From: JADCCX01 sp031378805
GTDB taxonomy: Bacteria > Pseudomonadota > Alphaproteobacteria > Rhizobiales > Beijerinckiaceae
Length of the DNA stretch: 32,932 bases
Direction: 5' to 3'
NCBI GenBank assembly: GCA_031378805.1
Contig: JANNEO010000142.1
Coordinates: 1-32,932 of the forward strand
Below, in pieces: positions 1 to 8,224 of the stretch (positions are counted from its first letter, which is position 1; each line of letters starts with the position of its first letter). The notes below the pieces were generated by a model. The model worked only from the letters and a program-made list of their open reading frames with translations, was not told the origin of the DNA and ran no database searches. The position numbers and the translations under genes are program-made.

Positions 1-56
1 GCCGCGCCGATGACGGCGGCGCTGTTGTAGGTCACGAGAATGGCGGTGGTTTTCAA
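1..56 (-). CDS. Family 2 glycosyltransferase, N-terminal fragment
   Basis: The minus strand from 56 down to the window edge reads as an open frame starting at TTG (54-56). The product begins (M)KTTAILVTYNSAAVIGA. The AILVTYNS stretch is the first beta strand and nucleotide-sugar contact of GT-A fold family 2 glycosyltransferases. A strong Shine-Dalgarno GGAGGAG (63-69, minus) sits five bases upstream of the TTG and fixes the start. Only 18 codons are inside the window, so the sugar donor and acceptor cannot be inferred. The ribosome-binding site directly abuts the left palindrome of a family A repeat. The gene lies downstream of aspS on the same strand, with the repeat between them. The call rests on the N-terminal motif alone. 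Confidence 0.6.
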   Translation of the reverse strand, partial: MKTTAILVTYNSAAVIGA

Positions 57-62
57 ATTGCG

Positions 63-69
63 CTCCTCC
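63..69 (-). promoter_or_regulatory. Ribosome-binding site deciding a TTG start
   Basis: GGAGGAG on the minus strand lies five bases before the TTG at 54-56. It directly continues the GGGAGAAGG end of the neighbouring repeat, giving a long purine run. This supports the non-ATG start of the glycosyltransferase fragment. Confidence 0.55.
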
Positions 70-184
70 TTCTCCCTTGGGAGAAGGTGGTCGGCGAAGC
101 CGACCGGATGAGGGAGAATCCCTGTCGTTTGCGGCTCTCCCTCATCAGTCAGGCTCCGCCCGACAGCTTCTCCCAAGGGAGAAG
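68..184. repeat. Family A composite palindromic repeat, copy 1
   Basis: The element has two outer palindromes, CCTTCTCCC-tt-GGGAGAAGG (68-87) and CTTCTCCC-aa-GGGAGAAG (167-184). Between them are inner inverted arms GATGAGGGAGA (107-117) and TCTCCCTCATC (136-146). It fills the gap between the aspS stop and the glycosyltransferase start. The same architecture recurs at 23359-23514, and a lone palindrome of similar type is at 2097-2120. It resembles the intergenic mosaic/REP-type elements of alphaproteobacteria in concept; identity with a named family was not tested. Confidence 0.8.
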
Positions 185-197
185 CGGGGCGCCAACC

Positions 198-2012
198 TCA
201 CCCCTTCTCCGGCAGGTTGGTGCGAATGTGCAATTCGCGCAGCTGCTTGTTGCTGGCTTCCACCGGCGCGTTCATCAGCAGGTCCACCGCCTGCTGGTTC
301 ATGGGGAACATGGCGATCTCACGCAGGTTCTGCTCGCCCGCCAGCAGCATCACGATGCGGTCGATGCCCGCCGCCATGCCGCCATGGGGCGGTGCGCCGT
401 ATTGAAACGCGCGGTACATGCCGCCGAAACGGTCGATCACGGTCTGCTCGGAATAACCCGCGATCTCGAAGGCCTTCACCATGGCTTCCGGCCTGTGATT
501 GCGGATGCCGCCCGACGCGAGTTCATAGCCGTTGCAGACGAGGTCATACTGGAACGCCTTGATCGTCAGCGGGTCTTGCGTGGTGAGCGCGTCCATCCCG
601 CCTTGAGGCATCGAGAAGGGGTTGTGGCTGAAATCCACCTTCTTCTCGTCGTCGTTGTACTCGTACATCGGGAAATCGACGATCCAGGCGAAAGCGAAGC
701 AGTCTTTGTCGACAAGGTTCAAGTCTTCGCCCACGCGGGTGCGGGCAAGGCCCGCGAAACGCACGAACTTCTCGGGGTTGCCGGCCACGAAGAAGGCGGC
801 GTCACCATCCTTGAGGCCGAGTTGCTGGCGCAAGGCTTCCACCCGCTCCGGCCCGATGTTGTTGGCCAGCGGCCCCTGCCCCACGCCATCTTTGAACATG
901 ATGTAGCCGAGGCCCGGCTGGCCTTCGCCTTGTGCCCAGCTGTTCATCCGGTCGCAGAAGGCACGTGAGCCGCCGGTTGGCGCGGGAATACCCCAGATTT
1001 GGTTGCCCGCCTCTTCCAGGATGCGTGAGAAAATTTTGAAGCCGCTGCCCCTGAAGTGCTCCGACACGTCCTGCATCTCGATGGGATTGCGCAGGTCGGG
1101 CTTGTCCGAGCCGTATTTCCGCATGGATTCGGCGTAGGGAATCATCGGAAACGACGCCGTCACGGCCTTCGGCTTGCCCTTCTCGGTGTAGTCCGCGAAT
1201 CTTTCGAAGACGCTGCGATAGATCGGCTCCATCGCGCCCAGGATGTTGCCCTGCTCCACAAAGCTCATCTCGAGGTCGAGCTGGTAGAACTCGCCGTAGA
1301 AGCGGTCGGCACGCGGGTCTTCATCGCGGAAGCAAGGCGCGATCTGGAAATAGCGGTCAAAGCCCGCCATCATGATCAATTGCTTGTACTGCTGCGGCGC
1401 CTGCGGCAGGGCGTAGAACTTGCCGGGATGCAGGCGCGAGGGCACCAGAAAGTCGCGCGCGCCTTCGGGGCTGGACGAGGTCAGGATCGGTGTCTGGAAC
1501 TCGAAAAAGCCTGCGCTCTTCATCTGCACGCGGATTTCGTCGATGACAGCTCCGCGCAGCATGATGTTGTTGTGGAGGCGCTCGCGGCGCAGATCGAGGA
1601 AGCGGTACTTGAGGCGCGTTTCCTCGGGATAATCCTGATCGCCGAAGACCGGCAGCGGCAATTCCTGCGATGCGCCCAGCACATCCAGGCCCGTCACGAA
1701 GATCTCGATTTCGCCCGTCGGCATGTTCGCGTTCTCAGTGCCTGCAGGGCGGCGGCGCACTTTTCCGGTGATGCCGATGCACCACTCGGCACGCACCTTC
1801 TCGGCATCCTTGAAGGCGGGGGACTCCGGGTCGATCACCACCTGGGTCAAGCCATAGTGATCGCGCAGGTCGATGAACATCACTCCGCCGTGGTCGCGGA
1901 TGCGGTGGGCCCAGCCTGCGAGTCGCGCTTCCGTGCCGATGTCATTCGACCGCAGGCCCGCGCATGTGTGCGAGCGATAGCGGGAAATGAGGTTCTGGGC
2001 GGCAGTGGACAT
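198..2012 (-). CDS. aspS: Aspartyl-tRNA synthetase (probably nondiscriminating, Asp/Asn)
   Basis: This 604-residue protein has the full architecture of bacterial AspRS. An N-terminal OB-fold anticodon-binding domain occupies about residues 20-110. The class II catalytic core carries motif 2 (FRDEDPRADR.YGEFYQLD) and a C-terminal motif 3 (GIDRIVMLLAGEQNLREIAMFP). The bacterial GAD insertion lies in the middle. It charges tRNA-Asp with aspartate in the cytoplasm. His41 in 'RDHGG' sits where discriminating enzymes such as E. coli AspRS have Leu ('RDLGS'); His is the pattern of nondiscriminating enzymes that also charge tRNA-Asn for GatCAB transamidation. That is an inference from one position. 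The ATG at 2012 matches the usual family N terminus. The gene stands alone between a palindrome and the M16 genes upstream and a repeat downstream. Confidence 0.97.
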   Translation of the reverse strand: MSTAAQNLISRYRSHTCAGLRSNDIGTEARLAGWAHRIRDHGGVMFIDLRDHYGLTQVVIDPESPAFKDAEKVRAEWCIGITGKVRRRPAGTENANMPTGEIEIFVTGLDVLGASQELPLPVFGDQDYPEETRLKYRFLDLRRERLHNNIMLRGAVIDEIRVQMKSAGFFEFQTPILTSSSPEGARDFLVPSRLHPGKFYALPQAPQQYKQLIMMAGFDRYFQIAPCFRDEDPRADRFYGEFYQLDLEMSFVEQGNILGAMEPIYRSVFERFADYTEKGKPKAVTASFPMIPYAESMRKYGSDKPDLRNPIEMQDVSEHFRGSGFKIFSRILEEAGNQIWGIPAPTGGSRAFCDRMNSWAQGEGQPGLGYIMFKDGVGQGPLANNIGPERVEALRQQLGLKDGDAAFFVAGNPEKFVRFAGLARTRVGEDLNLVDKDCFAFAWIVDFPMYEYNDDEKKVDFSHNPFSMPQGGMDALTTQDPLTIKAFQYDLVCNGYELASGGIRNHRPEAMVKAFEIAGYSEQTVIDRFGGMYRAFQYGAPPHGGMAAGIDRIVMLLAGEQNLREIAMFPMNQQAVDLLMNAPVEASNKQLRELHIRTNLPEKG

Positions 2013-2052
2013 GGACTACTCTTTGCAGCGATTGGGAGGGAATAAGCCGCTG

Positions 2053-2081
2053 TCAGAGACTGCATGATGTACAAATGTCAA
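2053..2081 (-). promoter_or_regulatory. Candidate promoter for aspS
   Basis: On the minus strand a perfect TTGACA (2076-2081) lies about 65 bases before the aspS ATG. Seventeen bases further on is CTCTGA (2053-2058), a poor match to a -10 box. Only the -35 element is convincing. Confidence 0.35.
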
Positions 2082-2096
2082 GGATTTAGCACCGCT

Positions 2097-2120
2097 TTCC
2101 TTCCCCCCTGGGGGAAGGAA
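2097..2120. repeat. Solo palindrome, family A-like
   Basis: TTCCTTCCCCC-ct-GGGGGAAGGAA is an 11-bp perfect inverted repeat with a two-base loop, directly abutting the stop codon (2121-2123) of the second M16 gene. It resembles the outer palindromes of the family A elements at 68-184 and 23359-23514, without the inner arms. It could act as a 3' hairpin for the M16 transcript, but no T-run follows. Confidence 0.6.
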
Positions 2121-3563
2121 CTAAGGCGCGAGGCAGGTCTTCAGCTCATCCAGCGATTTGATCACGCAATCCGCGCCAAGCCCCTCAGCCGTCGGCGCAA
2201 CGATGATGACCATGAGCTTCTCCGGCAATCGCTCGCGCACCATCGTATTGATGCCATCAGCGGTTTGCGCATTGATCCAGCCGATTTGCCTGTCCGGCGC
2301 ATCGAAGGGCAGGCCGTTCTGGATCGCACCTCGGATGAGGCTGGAGGCGGAGCTTGAACGGCGCATCGATTCTGGAAAACCACTTGTCATGCGGCGCTTG
2401 ATCGGATCGATCTCGTCCGCCGTCACGCCCTTGTCGCGCAACAGCGCATATTCCGACCGCATCGCCGCCAAGGCAACCCCGACCTTGTCATTGGCAACGG
2501 CGGCTTCCATTGAAAAGATGCCATCGCGGCCAAGGATCGGCGAAATGCCTGCGCTGGCACCATAGGCCGCGCCAAGTTTTTCCCTGACAGCGATGAACAG
2601 GCGTGAGCGTGCGCCACCGCCCAGCACGCTCATGGCAAGGCCGCGCGAGACGCCTTCCGCGCCGCTGCCACCCCACAGCACCGACCCTCCCGCGAGGATG
2701 GCGGATTGCGCCACCGGGCTTTCGATCACGATGGTCCGGGCCAACACGGGCGCACGCACGAAAGCGATGCCCTCCTTGTCGGAATCTCTTTCGGGCAGGT
2801 CGCCGAACGTGCTGTCGACAAGCTCTGACGCCGCCTCGCGGGTCAGAGGACCGGCGGAGACAACCGTGAGGTTGCTGCGGGCGAGGATGGCCTTGCGCCA
2901 TGCATCGACATCGGCAATCGTGACGCTGCTGACCAATGTCACAGGGGTGAGACTGACCGTCGCCGCAACAGGATGGTCGCCCGTCAGCGCCAGTGTCATG
3001 GCTTCTCTTGCCAGTGATTCCGCTTTCTCGCGGTTGGCCTTGCGGCCGTTCAGCAAGAAGCGCTTGCGCCGCTCGAGGGTGATCGCGGGAAGGCGCGGTT
3101 CTGTCAGCGCGGACCGCAGCAATTTCAACGTCGCCTCGAACTGCGCTCTGGGTGCCGCAACATCGCCGAACGCCGCTGTGCGACCCCGGCTGAGGGAGAA
3201 GTATCCGCCGATATCCTTCAGTTCCTCCTCCAGTGCGCCTGCATCCAGAGCGCCAGCACCGCCCGCCGCCACAAGGGCCGGTGCGAGTTGCAGGAGGCCC
3301 GCCTTTTCCGGCGTGTGCTGAATCAGGCGATCCCGCCAGGCCATTGAAAAGGATTGGTCTTTCTCATCCTTGAGGAGGATGTGCACAAGGCGGATACCGC
3401 CAGGCGTGCGCCCGTCACTGATCGCATAAGACGTCGCAGGTGCGGTGATTGCTGGTGTCTGCTGCGCCTGTGCCGACGGCGCATGGAAGGCCATCGTGGC
3501 CGCGACCGCGAATGAAAGAGCGGACACTCTCATCATGTCAAAGAGGATCGTGCGCATGTTCAC
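2121..3563 (-). CDS. M16 family peptidase-like protein lacking the zinc motif (partner subunit)
   Basis: This 480-residue protein begins with a signal peptide (hydrophobic core about residues 12-30, likely cleavage after AQA in 'PSAQAQQ'). Two M16-type domains follow; the C-terminal half has the 'ARSRLF.AVREKLGAAYG' signature of the inactive M16 domain. No HxxEH is present in the N-terminal part, so it is unlikely to be catalytic alone. Its GTG start (3561-3563) overlaps the TGA of the upstream M16 gene as GTGA, so the two are translationally coupled. An ATG two codons on (3555-3557) is an alternative start. M16 proteases often work as an active plus an inactive subunit, so this is probably the inactive partner in the periplasm. 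The substrate is unknown. Confidence 0.85.
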   Translation of the reverse strand: MNMRTILFDMMRVSALSFAVAATMAFHAPSAQAQQTPAITAPATSYAISDGRTPGGIRLVHILLKDEKDQSFSMAWRDRLIQHTPEKAGLLQLAPALVAAGGAGALDAGALEEELKDIGGYFSLSRGRTAAFGDVAAPRAQFEATLKLLRSALTEPRLPAITLERRKRFLLNGRKANREKAESLAREAMTLALTGDHPVAATVSLTPVTLVSSVTIADVDAWRKAILARSNLTVVSAGPLTREAASELVDSTFGDLPERDSDKEGIAFVRAPVLARTIVIESPVAQSAILAGGSVLWGGSGAEGVSRGLAMSVLGGGARSRLFIAVREKLGAAYGASAGISPILGRDGIFSMEAAVANDKVGVALAAMRSEYALLRDKGVTADEIDPIKRRMTSGFPESMRRSSSASSLIRGAIQNGLPFDAPDRQIGWINAQTADGINTMVRERLPEKLMVIIVAPTAEGLGADCVIKSLDELKTCLAP

Positions 3564-4918
3564 TCCGCGTTCGGCTCGAAGATCACGACCGCATCGCGCT
3601 GGCCAGAAGCCAGCGCCTTGAGCGTGGCCTCGATTTCATCCAGGCGGACGGAGGCGATGGTCGCAGGCCACTCTTTCAGGGCGTCGTGGGGGAACGGCAT
3701 GGTCAGCCAGTTGATCAGGCGCTGCGGTGCGTTTTCGGGCTCCTCCAATCCGCGCTGCAGATCACGGGCATAGCGCTTCTTCAGGCGCTCCAGTGTTGGC
3801 GCATCGATGCCGCGTTTGAGAAACGCCTCGCGGTAGGCCACCAGCGCCTTGCGGACCTCGTCGAGCGTACGCCCCTCCTCCGGGATCGCGCCAAGGCTCA
3901 GCGCAAGTGTGCCGGGTACATTGCGCCACAGACTGGCTCCGTTCAAAGCGGCCGCCACCGGTGAGTCGCCCTCGACAAGCGCACTGTGCGGGCTGCCGCT
4001 CAGCTTGCTGGACAGAAATCCATTGATCACCGCGACCACAGCGGCCTGCCTCACGGGATCAGCTTCAAACGTGCTCACCACGCTGCTGAGTGAGACGGAC
4101 GGCGTGGTGATACGCTTGTCCTGCTTGCTGAAAACCCTTGTCTCAGGTTTCACAGCAAGCCTGAGGGTGGGCCAGGTGCGTATTGGGGGCTGCGCAGCGT
4201 CGAGTGCGGCCAAAAACTTCTCCGCCGAAGCTTTGACCTGCTCAGGCGCCAGCGGACCCGTGACGATGAAATACACGTTCGCCTTGCGATACCAGCGCCG
4301 CAGGAAAGTGCGGGCCTCTTCGACGGTGAAGGCGCCAATCGTTTGCGGCGTGCCGATGGTCCAATTTTCGAAAGGATGGCCCGCGTAGGAATACCGCGTG
4401 ACCTCCTGCCAGACTGCATCGAACGGATTGCTGGCATAGCGCCAGTCATGCTCCTGGCGGACCACATTGCGCTCGCGGGTGGCATCCGCTTCGGTGATGG
4501 CGAAATCGGTGAGCCGTTCGGTGTAGAATTTGAACAACCGATCGAGCCTGTCCGTCAGATCAGGCGCATTGGCGGGAAAACGATGAATGTACCCGGTGGC
4601 GCGCGCATTGGTCCAGCCATTGGAGCTGCCATCCGCGAAGAACTTGAACGCGGTTTCCGCTTGCCCTTCGTTGCGCCCGACAAGCACGACATGCTCGAGA
4701 TAATGCGCGATGCCGAGCTGCGCCATGTTCGTCTCGTCAGCGCTGCCCGCCAGCACAATCATCTGGAACTGCACTGAGGTGCTTTTCGGCGCATGAATGT
4801 AAAAGACGCGGTCAGTGACGAGCTTTTCCTGGGCTTGTACCGTAACGCTGGCGGCTGCCAGAAGGAAGCAGCCAAAGAGGGTATGCATGAGCATGAGTCG
4901 CTGGAACTTGTGTCGCAT
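3560..4918 (-). CDS. M16 family zinc metallopeptidase (insulinase-like), active subunit
   Basis: From the ATG at 4918 the product is 452 residues, with an N-terminal signal peptide (hydrophobic core about 9-25, cleavage near VQA-QEK). The inverted zinc motif is present as H72-Y-L-E75-H76. A Glu (E149 in 'TRERNVVRQE') lies 73 residues further on and fits the third metal ligand. The C-terminal half is the structural M16 domain. It should be a periplasmic peptidase. The reading frame stays open upstream to 5074 (504 residues) with other ATGs at 4966, 4894 and 4888. I chose 4918 because it places a standard signal peptide at the N terminus; no start has a good Shine-Dalgarno. It is coupled by GTGA overlap to the second M16 gene. 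Confidence 0.88.
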   Translation of the reverse strand: MRHKFQRLMLMHTLFGCFLLAAASVTVQAQEKLVTDRVFYIHAPKSTSVQFQMIVLAGSADETNMAQLGIAHYLEHVVLVGRNEGQAETAFKFFADGSSNGWTNARATGYIHRFPANAPDLTDRLDRLFKFYTERLTDFAITEADATRERNVVRQEHDWRYASNPFDAVWQEVTRYSYAGHPFENWTIGTPQTIGAFTVEEARTFLRRWYRKANVYFIVTGPLAPEQVKASAEKFLAALDAAQPPIRTWPTLRLAVKPETRVFSKQDKRITTPSVSLSSVVSTFEADPVRQAAVVAVINGFLSSKLSGSPHSALVEGDSPVAAALNGASLWRNVPGTLALSLGAIPEEGRTLDEVRKALVAYREAFLKRGIDAPTLERLKKRYARDLQRGLEEPENAPQRLINWLTMPFPHDALKEWPATIASVRLDEIEATLKALASGQRDAVVIFEPNAE

Positions 4919-5072
4919 GGGACGAAATTGCGGGTCTTTCAGCAGCTTGGCAAGGAGTTTTGCCATGGGGTCGGGCGCTGCATTCGCGCCCTCCGTCGCA
5001 ACCGATGAGGACGTAGCATCGCGCTCATTTGAAACGGCCAAGCCAGACAATCCTTGACTTGTGCAGCGCAAC

Positions 5073-5109
5073 ATGTCATCTGCCAGTTATCGCAAATACG
5101 CGATGACAT
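5073..5109 (+). promoter_or_regulatory. Inverted repeats in the rhlE leader region
   Basis: ATGTCATC (5073-5080) and GATGACAT (5102-5109) form an 8-bp inverted repeat. Inside it ATCGC (5089-5093) and GCGAT (5100-5104) form a smaller stem that competes for the same GAT bases. The region lies about 200 bases upstream of the likely helicase start in a stretch from 4919 to 5302 that otherwise shows no gene. A TTGACT (5054-5059) could be a -35 box, but the -10 position is poor. The role is unknown. Confidence 0.3.
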
Positions 5110-5302
5110 CCGCTCCAGTCGCGTGATGGGCCCTCCAAGGCCTCAGGCTGTACCGAGCGACTGGTTGAAGAAACCCCCTGATTTCCCGAGCACGCTGGGT
5201 CATCAAACCCGCAACAGGTTTGGCAGCGCCGGAAGTGCGCCTCCAGCCTCCCTTGGCGCAAGGCCGCTTGGCGTGCCTGTGGTGCCCGAAAGACTGTTCA
5301 AC

Positions 5303-6736
5303 GTGACCAACACCTCCAACTCTCCCCTGACATTCGCAGACCTTGGCCTGGCCGAACCGCTTCTCAAGGCGCTGGCTTCCGAGGGCTATGAGACCCCTAC
5401 CCCTATTCAGGCGCAGGCGATTCCCTCCGTCTTGATGGCGAAAGACCTGCTGGGCATTGCCCAAACCGGTACCGGCAAGACGGCTGCCTTTGCCTTGCCG
5501 ATCCTGCACCGATTGCAGGCGGACAAGCGCCCTCGCCCCTTGAAGGGCTGCCGCGTGCTCGTGCTGTCTCCTACACGCGAACTGGCGACCCAGATCGCTG
5601 ACAGTTTCCGCACCTATGGCAAGCACATGGGCGTGCAGGTCGCCGTGGTGTTCGGCGGGGTGGGCCATCGTCCGCAGATCCAGGCGCTCGCCAAGGGTCT
5701 TGACGTGCTTGTGGCCACACCCGGCCGCCTTATCGATCACCTCGAAAGCCGCGCTGCCAACATCTCCGGCACGGAAATCTTCGTGCTGGATGAGGCGGAC
5801 CAGATGCTGGACCTCGGCTTCCTCAGGCCAATCCGCAAGATCGTGTCGCATCTCGTGACGCGCCGCCAGAACCTGTTCTTCTCGGCCACCATGCCGGAGG
5901 AAATCGGCAAGCTGGCGAGCGAATTGCTGAAAGACCCTGTGCGCGTCTCGGTGACCCCGGTTGCCAAGACCGCAGACCGTGTCGAGCAGCGGGTGATCCA
6001 TGTGTCGGCCCAGGCCAAGCGCCATGTGCTGACAGAGCTGCTCAAGGATGAAGCGTTTGCCCGCACCCTCGTCTTCACGCGCACCAAGCGCGGCGCGGAC
6101 AAGGTGGCGGAGCACCTCGAAAAGAACCGCATCACGGCAGCCGCGATTCACGGCAACAAGAGCCAGAGCCAGCGCGAGCGGGCGCTCGACTGGTTCAAGA
6201 CCGGCGATATCCGCGTGCTTGTCGCCACCGATATCGCGGCGCGCGGCATCGATGTCTCCAATGTCAGCCATGTCATCAACTTCGAACTGCCTGAAGTGGC
6301 TGAATCCTATGTCCACCGCATCGGACGCACAGCGCGTGCCGGAGCCGAGGGTCAGGCGATCTCGCTGTGCGATGTCGAGGAGCGTTCGCTGCTCAAGGCC
6401 ATCGAGAAACTGATCAAGCAGCCGATCCCGGTCGAAACCCGCCATGATATCGTGGTCCCGGACTCTGCGCTGACCGCCAAGGAAGAGCGTCGCCCGCGTG
6501 GTGGGCGTCCCCAAGGTGGTCGCTCCCAGGGCGGTCGCCCGCAAGGGCAGCGTCAGGATGGAAACCGCGACGGCGGCAACCGCAATGAAGGCCCCCGCCA
6601 TCAAGGTGGTCGACCAGAAGGCCAGCGCTCGCAGGCGCCTGCCGCACCCCAGGCTCCACGGCCAGCAGGTCTCGGAGCAGGGCGCACCTCAAGCCGGGAC
6701 AGCAATCGTGGCGGTCGCGGCCGCCGGTTCGGCTAA
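5303..6736 (+). CDS. rhlE: DEAD-box ATP-dependent RNA helicase, RhlE type
   Basis: All helicase motifs are present in order: Q-motif (F.DLGL...PTPIQAQAIP), motif I AQTGTGKT, Ia PTRELA, Ib TPGR, II DEAD, III SAT, IV region LVFTRTKRGAD, V VATDIAARGID, VI HRIGRTARAG. The two RecA-like domains are followed by an Arg/Gly/Gln-rich tail of about 80 residues with GGRPQGGR-like repeats, typical of RhlE-type enzymes that contact rRNA or other structured RNA. The frame is open from 5054, but the conserved domain begins right after the GTG at 5303 (NVTNTSNSPLTFADLGL). I take that GTG as the start, giving 477 residues. It has no strong ribosome-binding site, so the start is uncertain. It converges on mgtE with only eight bases between stops. 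Confidence 0.93.
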   Translation: MTNTSNSPLTFADLGLAEPLLKALASEGYETPTPIQAQAIPSVLMAKDLLGIAQTGTGKTAAFALPILHRLQADKRPRPLKGCRVLVLSPTRELATQIADSFRTYGKHMGVQVAVVFGGVGHRPQIQALAKGLDVLVATPGRLIDHLESRAANISGTEIFVLDEADQMLDLGFLRPIRKIVSHLVTRRQNLFFSATMPEEIGKLASELLKDPVRVSVTPVAKTADRVEQRVIHVSAQAKRHVLTELLKDEAFARTLVFTRTKRGADKVAEHLEKNRITAAAIHGNKSQSQRERALDWFKTGDIRVLVATDIAARGIDVSNVSHVINFELPEVAESYVHRIGRTARAGAEGQAISLCDVEERSLLKAIEKLIKQPIPVETRHDIVVPDSALTAKEERRPRGGRPQGGRSQGGRPQGQRQDGNRDGGNRNEGPRHQGGRPEGQRSQAPAAPQAPRPAGLGAGRTSSRDSNRGGRGRRFG

Positions 6737-6744
6737 GGGTTATC

Positions 6745-8163
6745 TTACAAGCCGAACCACAGCGTTGCTATTCCTAGGAACGCGAAGAAGCCGATCACAT
6801 CGGTGATCGTGGTCACCAGCGGTCCTGAAGCGACCGCTGGATCGACGCCGAAGTGCTCCAACGCCAGCGGGATCAGCACGCCACCCAGTGCTGCTGCCGC
6901 CAGCGTCACGATGATCGCCAGGCCGATGACCAAGCCGATCTGGGCCGGGCCGTACCAGGCCATGGCGACGGCGGCCATGATCACCGCAAAGGCCAAGCCA
7001 TTGAGCAGGCCAACAACCAGTTCGCGCCGCACCACGCGCATGGCATTGGCGCGATCGATCTCCTTGGTCGCTAGCGCACGCACGGCCACGGTCATCGACT
7101 GGGTGCCCGCATTGCCGCCCATCGAGGCGACGATCGGCATCAACACCGCAAGTGCGACCATGGACTTCAGCGAATTCTCGAACAGCGCTATGACACCCGA
7201 TGCCAGAATCGCCGTCAGCAGATTGACGAACAGCCAGGTGAAACGGCTTTTGGTGATGGTCCAGACCGTGTCGGAAATTTCTTCCTCGGCCTTGACGCCA
7301 CCCAACGCCTTGATGTCGGCGTCTGCCTCTTCCTCCAGCAAATCGACGATGTCATCGAAGGTCAGCACACCGACAAGGCGGTCGGCCTCGTCGATCACGG
7401 GGATCGAGACGAGATTGTAGTCACGAAACAATCGCGCCACCTCCTCCTGATCATCGGTGGCCTGCACGAGATGCTCGGCCTCCTCCATGATCTCTTCGAT
7501 CCTGGCAGGGCGGCGCGTGCGCAAAAGCCGATCCAGCGCCACGCGACCCACCAGCTTGTTGGCGGGATCGACGACATAGAGGTTGTAGAACCGCTCGGGC
7601 AGGTCAACCGCGTCGCGCATGAAGTCGATGGTTTTCCCGACAGTCCAGAACGGCGGCAGGGCGATGAACTCGGTCTGCATCCGTCGCCCTGCAGAATCAT
7701 CGGGATAATCAAGGCTTTTCTTGAGCGAAACCCGCTCTTCCGCCGGGAGATTGTCCAGAACTTCCTTCTGGTCTTCTGCGGTCAGATCTTCAAGAATGTA
7801 GACCGCATCGTCTGAATCAAGATCCTTGACACCGGCGGCGATCAGTTCGTTGGAAATATCCTCGAGGATTTCCTCACGAACATGGTCGTCCACTTCGGTC
7901 AGGGCCGCGAAGTCGAACTCACGCCCCATCAGCGTGATGAACTTCGTGCGCTCGTCGTGACCGAGATGCTCCAGCAGCGCACCAACATCGGCCTTGTGCA
8001 GGTCGCCACCCAATGCCGTGACAGCGGCCGAATCGTGCCGTGCGACAGCTTGCGACACCTGCTCGACAAACAGCAGATTCACATCGCCGTCGTCATCACG
8101 GAATGCGAGCATGTCGGCATCAGAAACAGATGCGCGAGTGGCGATGTCGACCGTTTCTGCCAT
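6745..8163 (-). CDS. mgtE: Magnesium channel/transporter MgtE
   Basis: The 472-residue product from the ATG at 8163 has the three parts of MgtE. An acidic N-domain of helical repeats covers about residues 30-150. A tandem CBS pair follows (about 155-280, with 'LYVVDPANKLVGRVAL' and 'SIPVIDEADRLVGVLTFDD'). Five C-terminal membrane helices (about 305-470) hold the pore signature 'ASMGGNAGTQ'. It is an inner-membrane Mg2+ channel gated by cytoplasmic Mg2+ binding between the N and CBS domains. The frame is open to 8226, but the ATG at 8163 has AGGG six bases upstream and gives the usual N terminus. It converges on the helicase gene. Confidence 0.96.
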   Translation of the reverse strand: MAETVDIATRASVSDADMLAFRDDDGDVNLLFVEQVSQAVARHDSAAVTALGGDLHKADVGALLEHLGHDERTKFITLMGREFDFAALTEVDDHVREEILEDISNELIAAGVKDLDSDDAVYILEDLTAEDQKEVLDNLPAEERVSLKKSLDYPDDSAGRRMQTEFIALPPFWTVGKTIDFMRDAVDLPERFYNLYVVDPANKLVGRVALDRLLRTRRPARIEEIMEEAEHLVQATDDQEEVARLFRDYNLVSIPVIDEADRLVGVLTFDDIVDLLEEEADADIKALGGVKAEEEISDTVWTITKSRFTWLFVNLLTAILASGVIALFENSLKSMVALAVLMPIVASMGGNAGTQSMTVAVRALATKEIDRANAMRVVRRELVVGLLNGLAFAVIMAAVAMAWYGPAQIGLVIGLAIIVTLAAAALGGVLIPLALEHFGVDPAVASGPLVTTITDVIGFFAFLGIATLWFGL

Positions 8164-8208
8164 GATCGCCCTGGGGTGTTTTACAAACGGGAAGAGACGG
8201 TAACACGA

Positions 8209-8224
8209 GAGCCACGAATGGCTC
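8209..8224 (-). promoter_or_regulatory. Small hairpin upstream of mgtE
   Basis: A perfect 6-bp stem (GAGCCA/TGGCTC) with a four-base loop lies about 45 bases before the mgtE start. It is too small to match a known magnesium riboswitch (M-box or mgtA leader). It may be a leader element or chance. Confidence 0.2.

Noticed and set aside
68..184. The CTTCTCCC palindromes considered as intrinsic terminators for aspS
   Set aside because: The stems lack a following T-run, and the same complex structure recurs in front of rnr, so a repeat element explains it better.
5054..5302. N-terminal extension of the helicase from a TTG at 5054
   Set aside because: The extra 83 residues have no helicase-like sequence and no ribosome-binding site. 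They are taken as a leader rather than coding, though this is not proven.
5087..6604. A 505-residue minus-strand open frame opposite the RhlE helicase
   Set aside because: It is a codon-position shadow with no recognisable motifs, whereas the plus strand has every DEAD-box motif.
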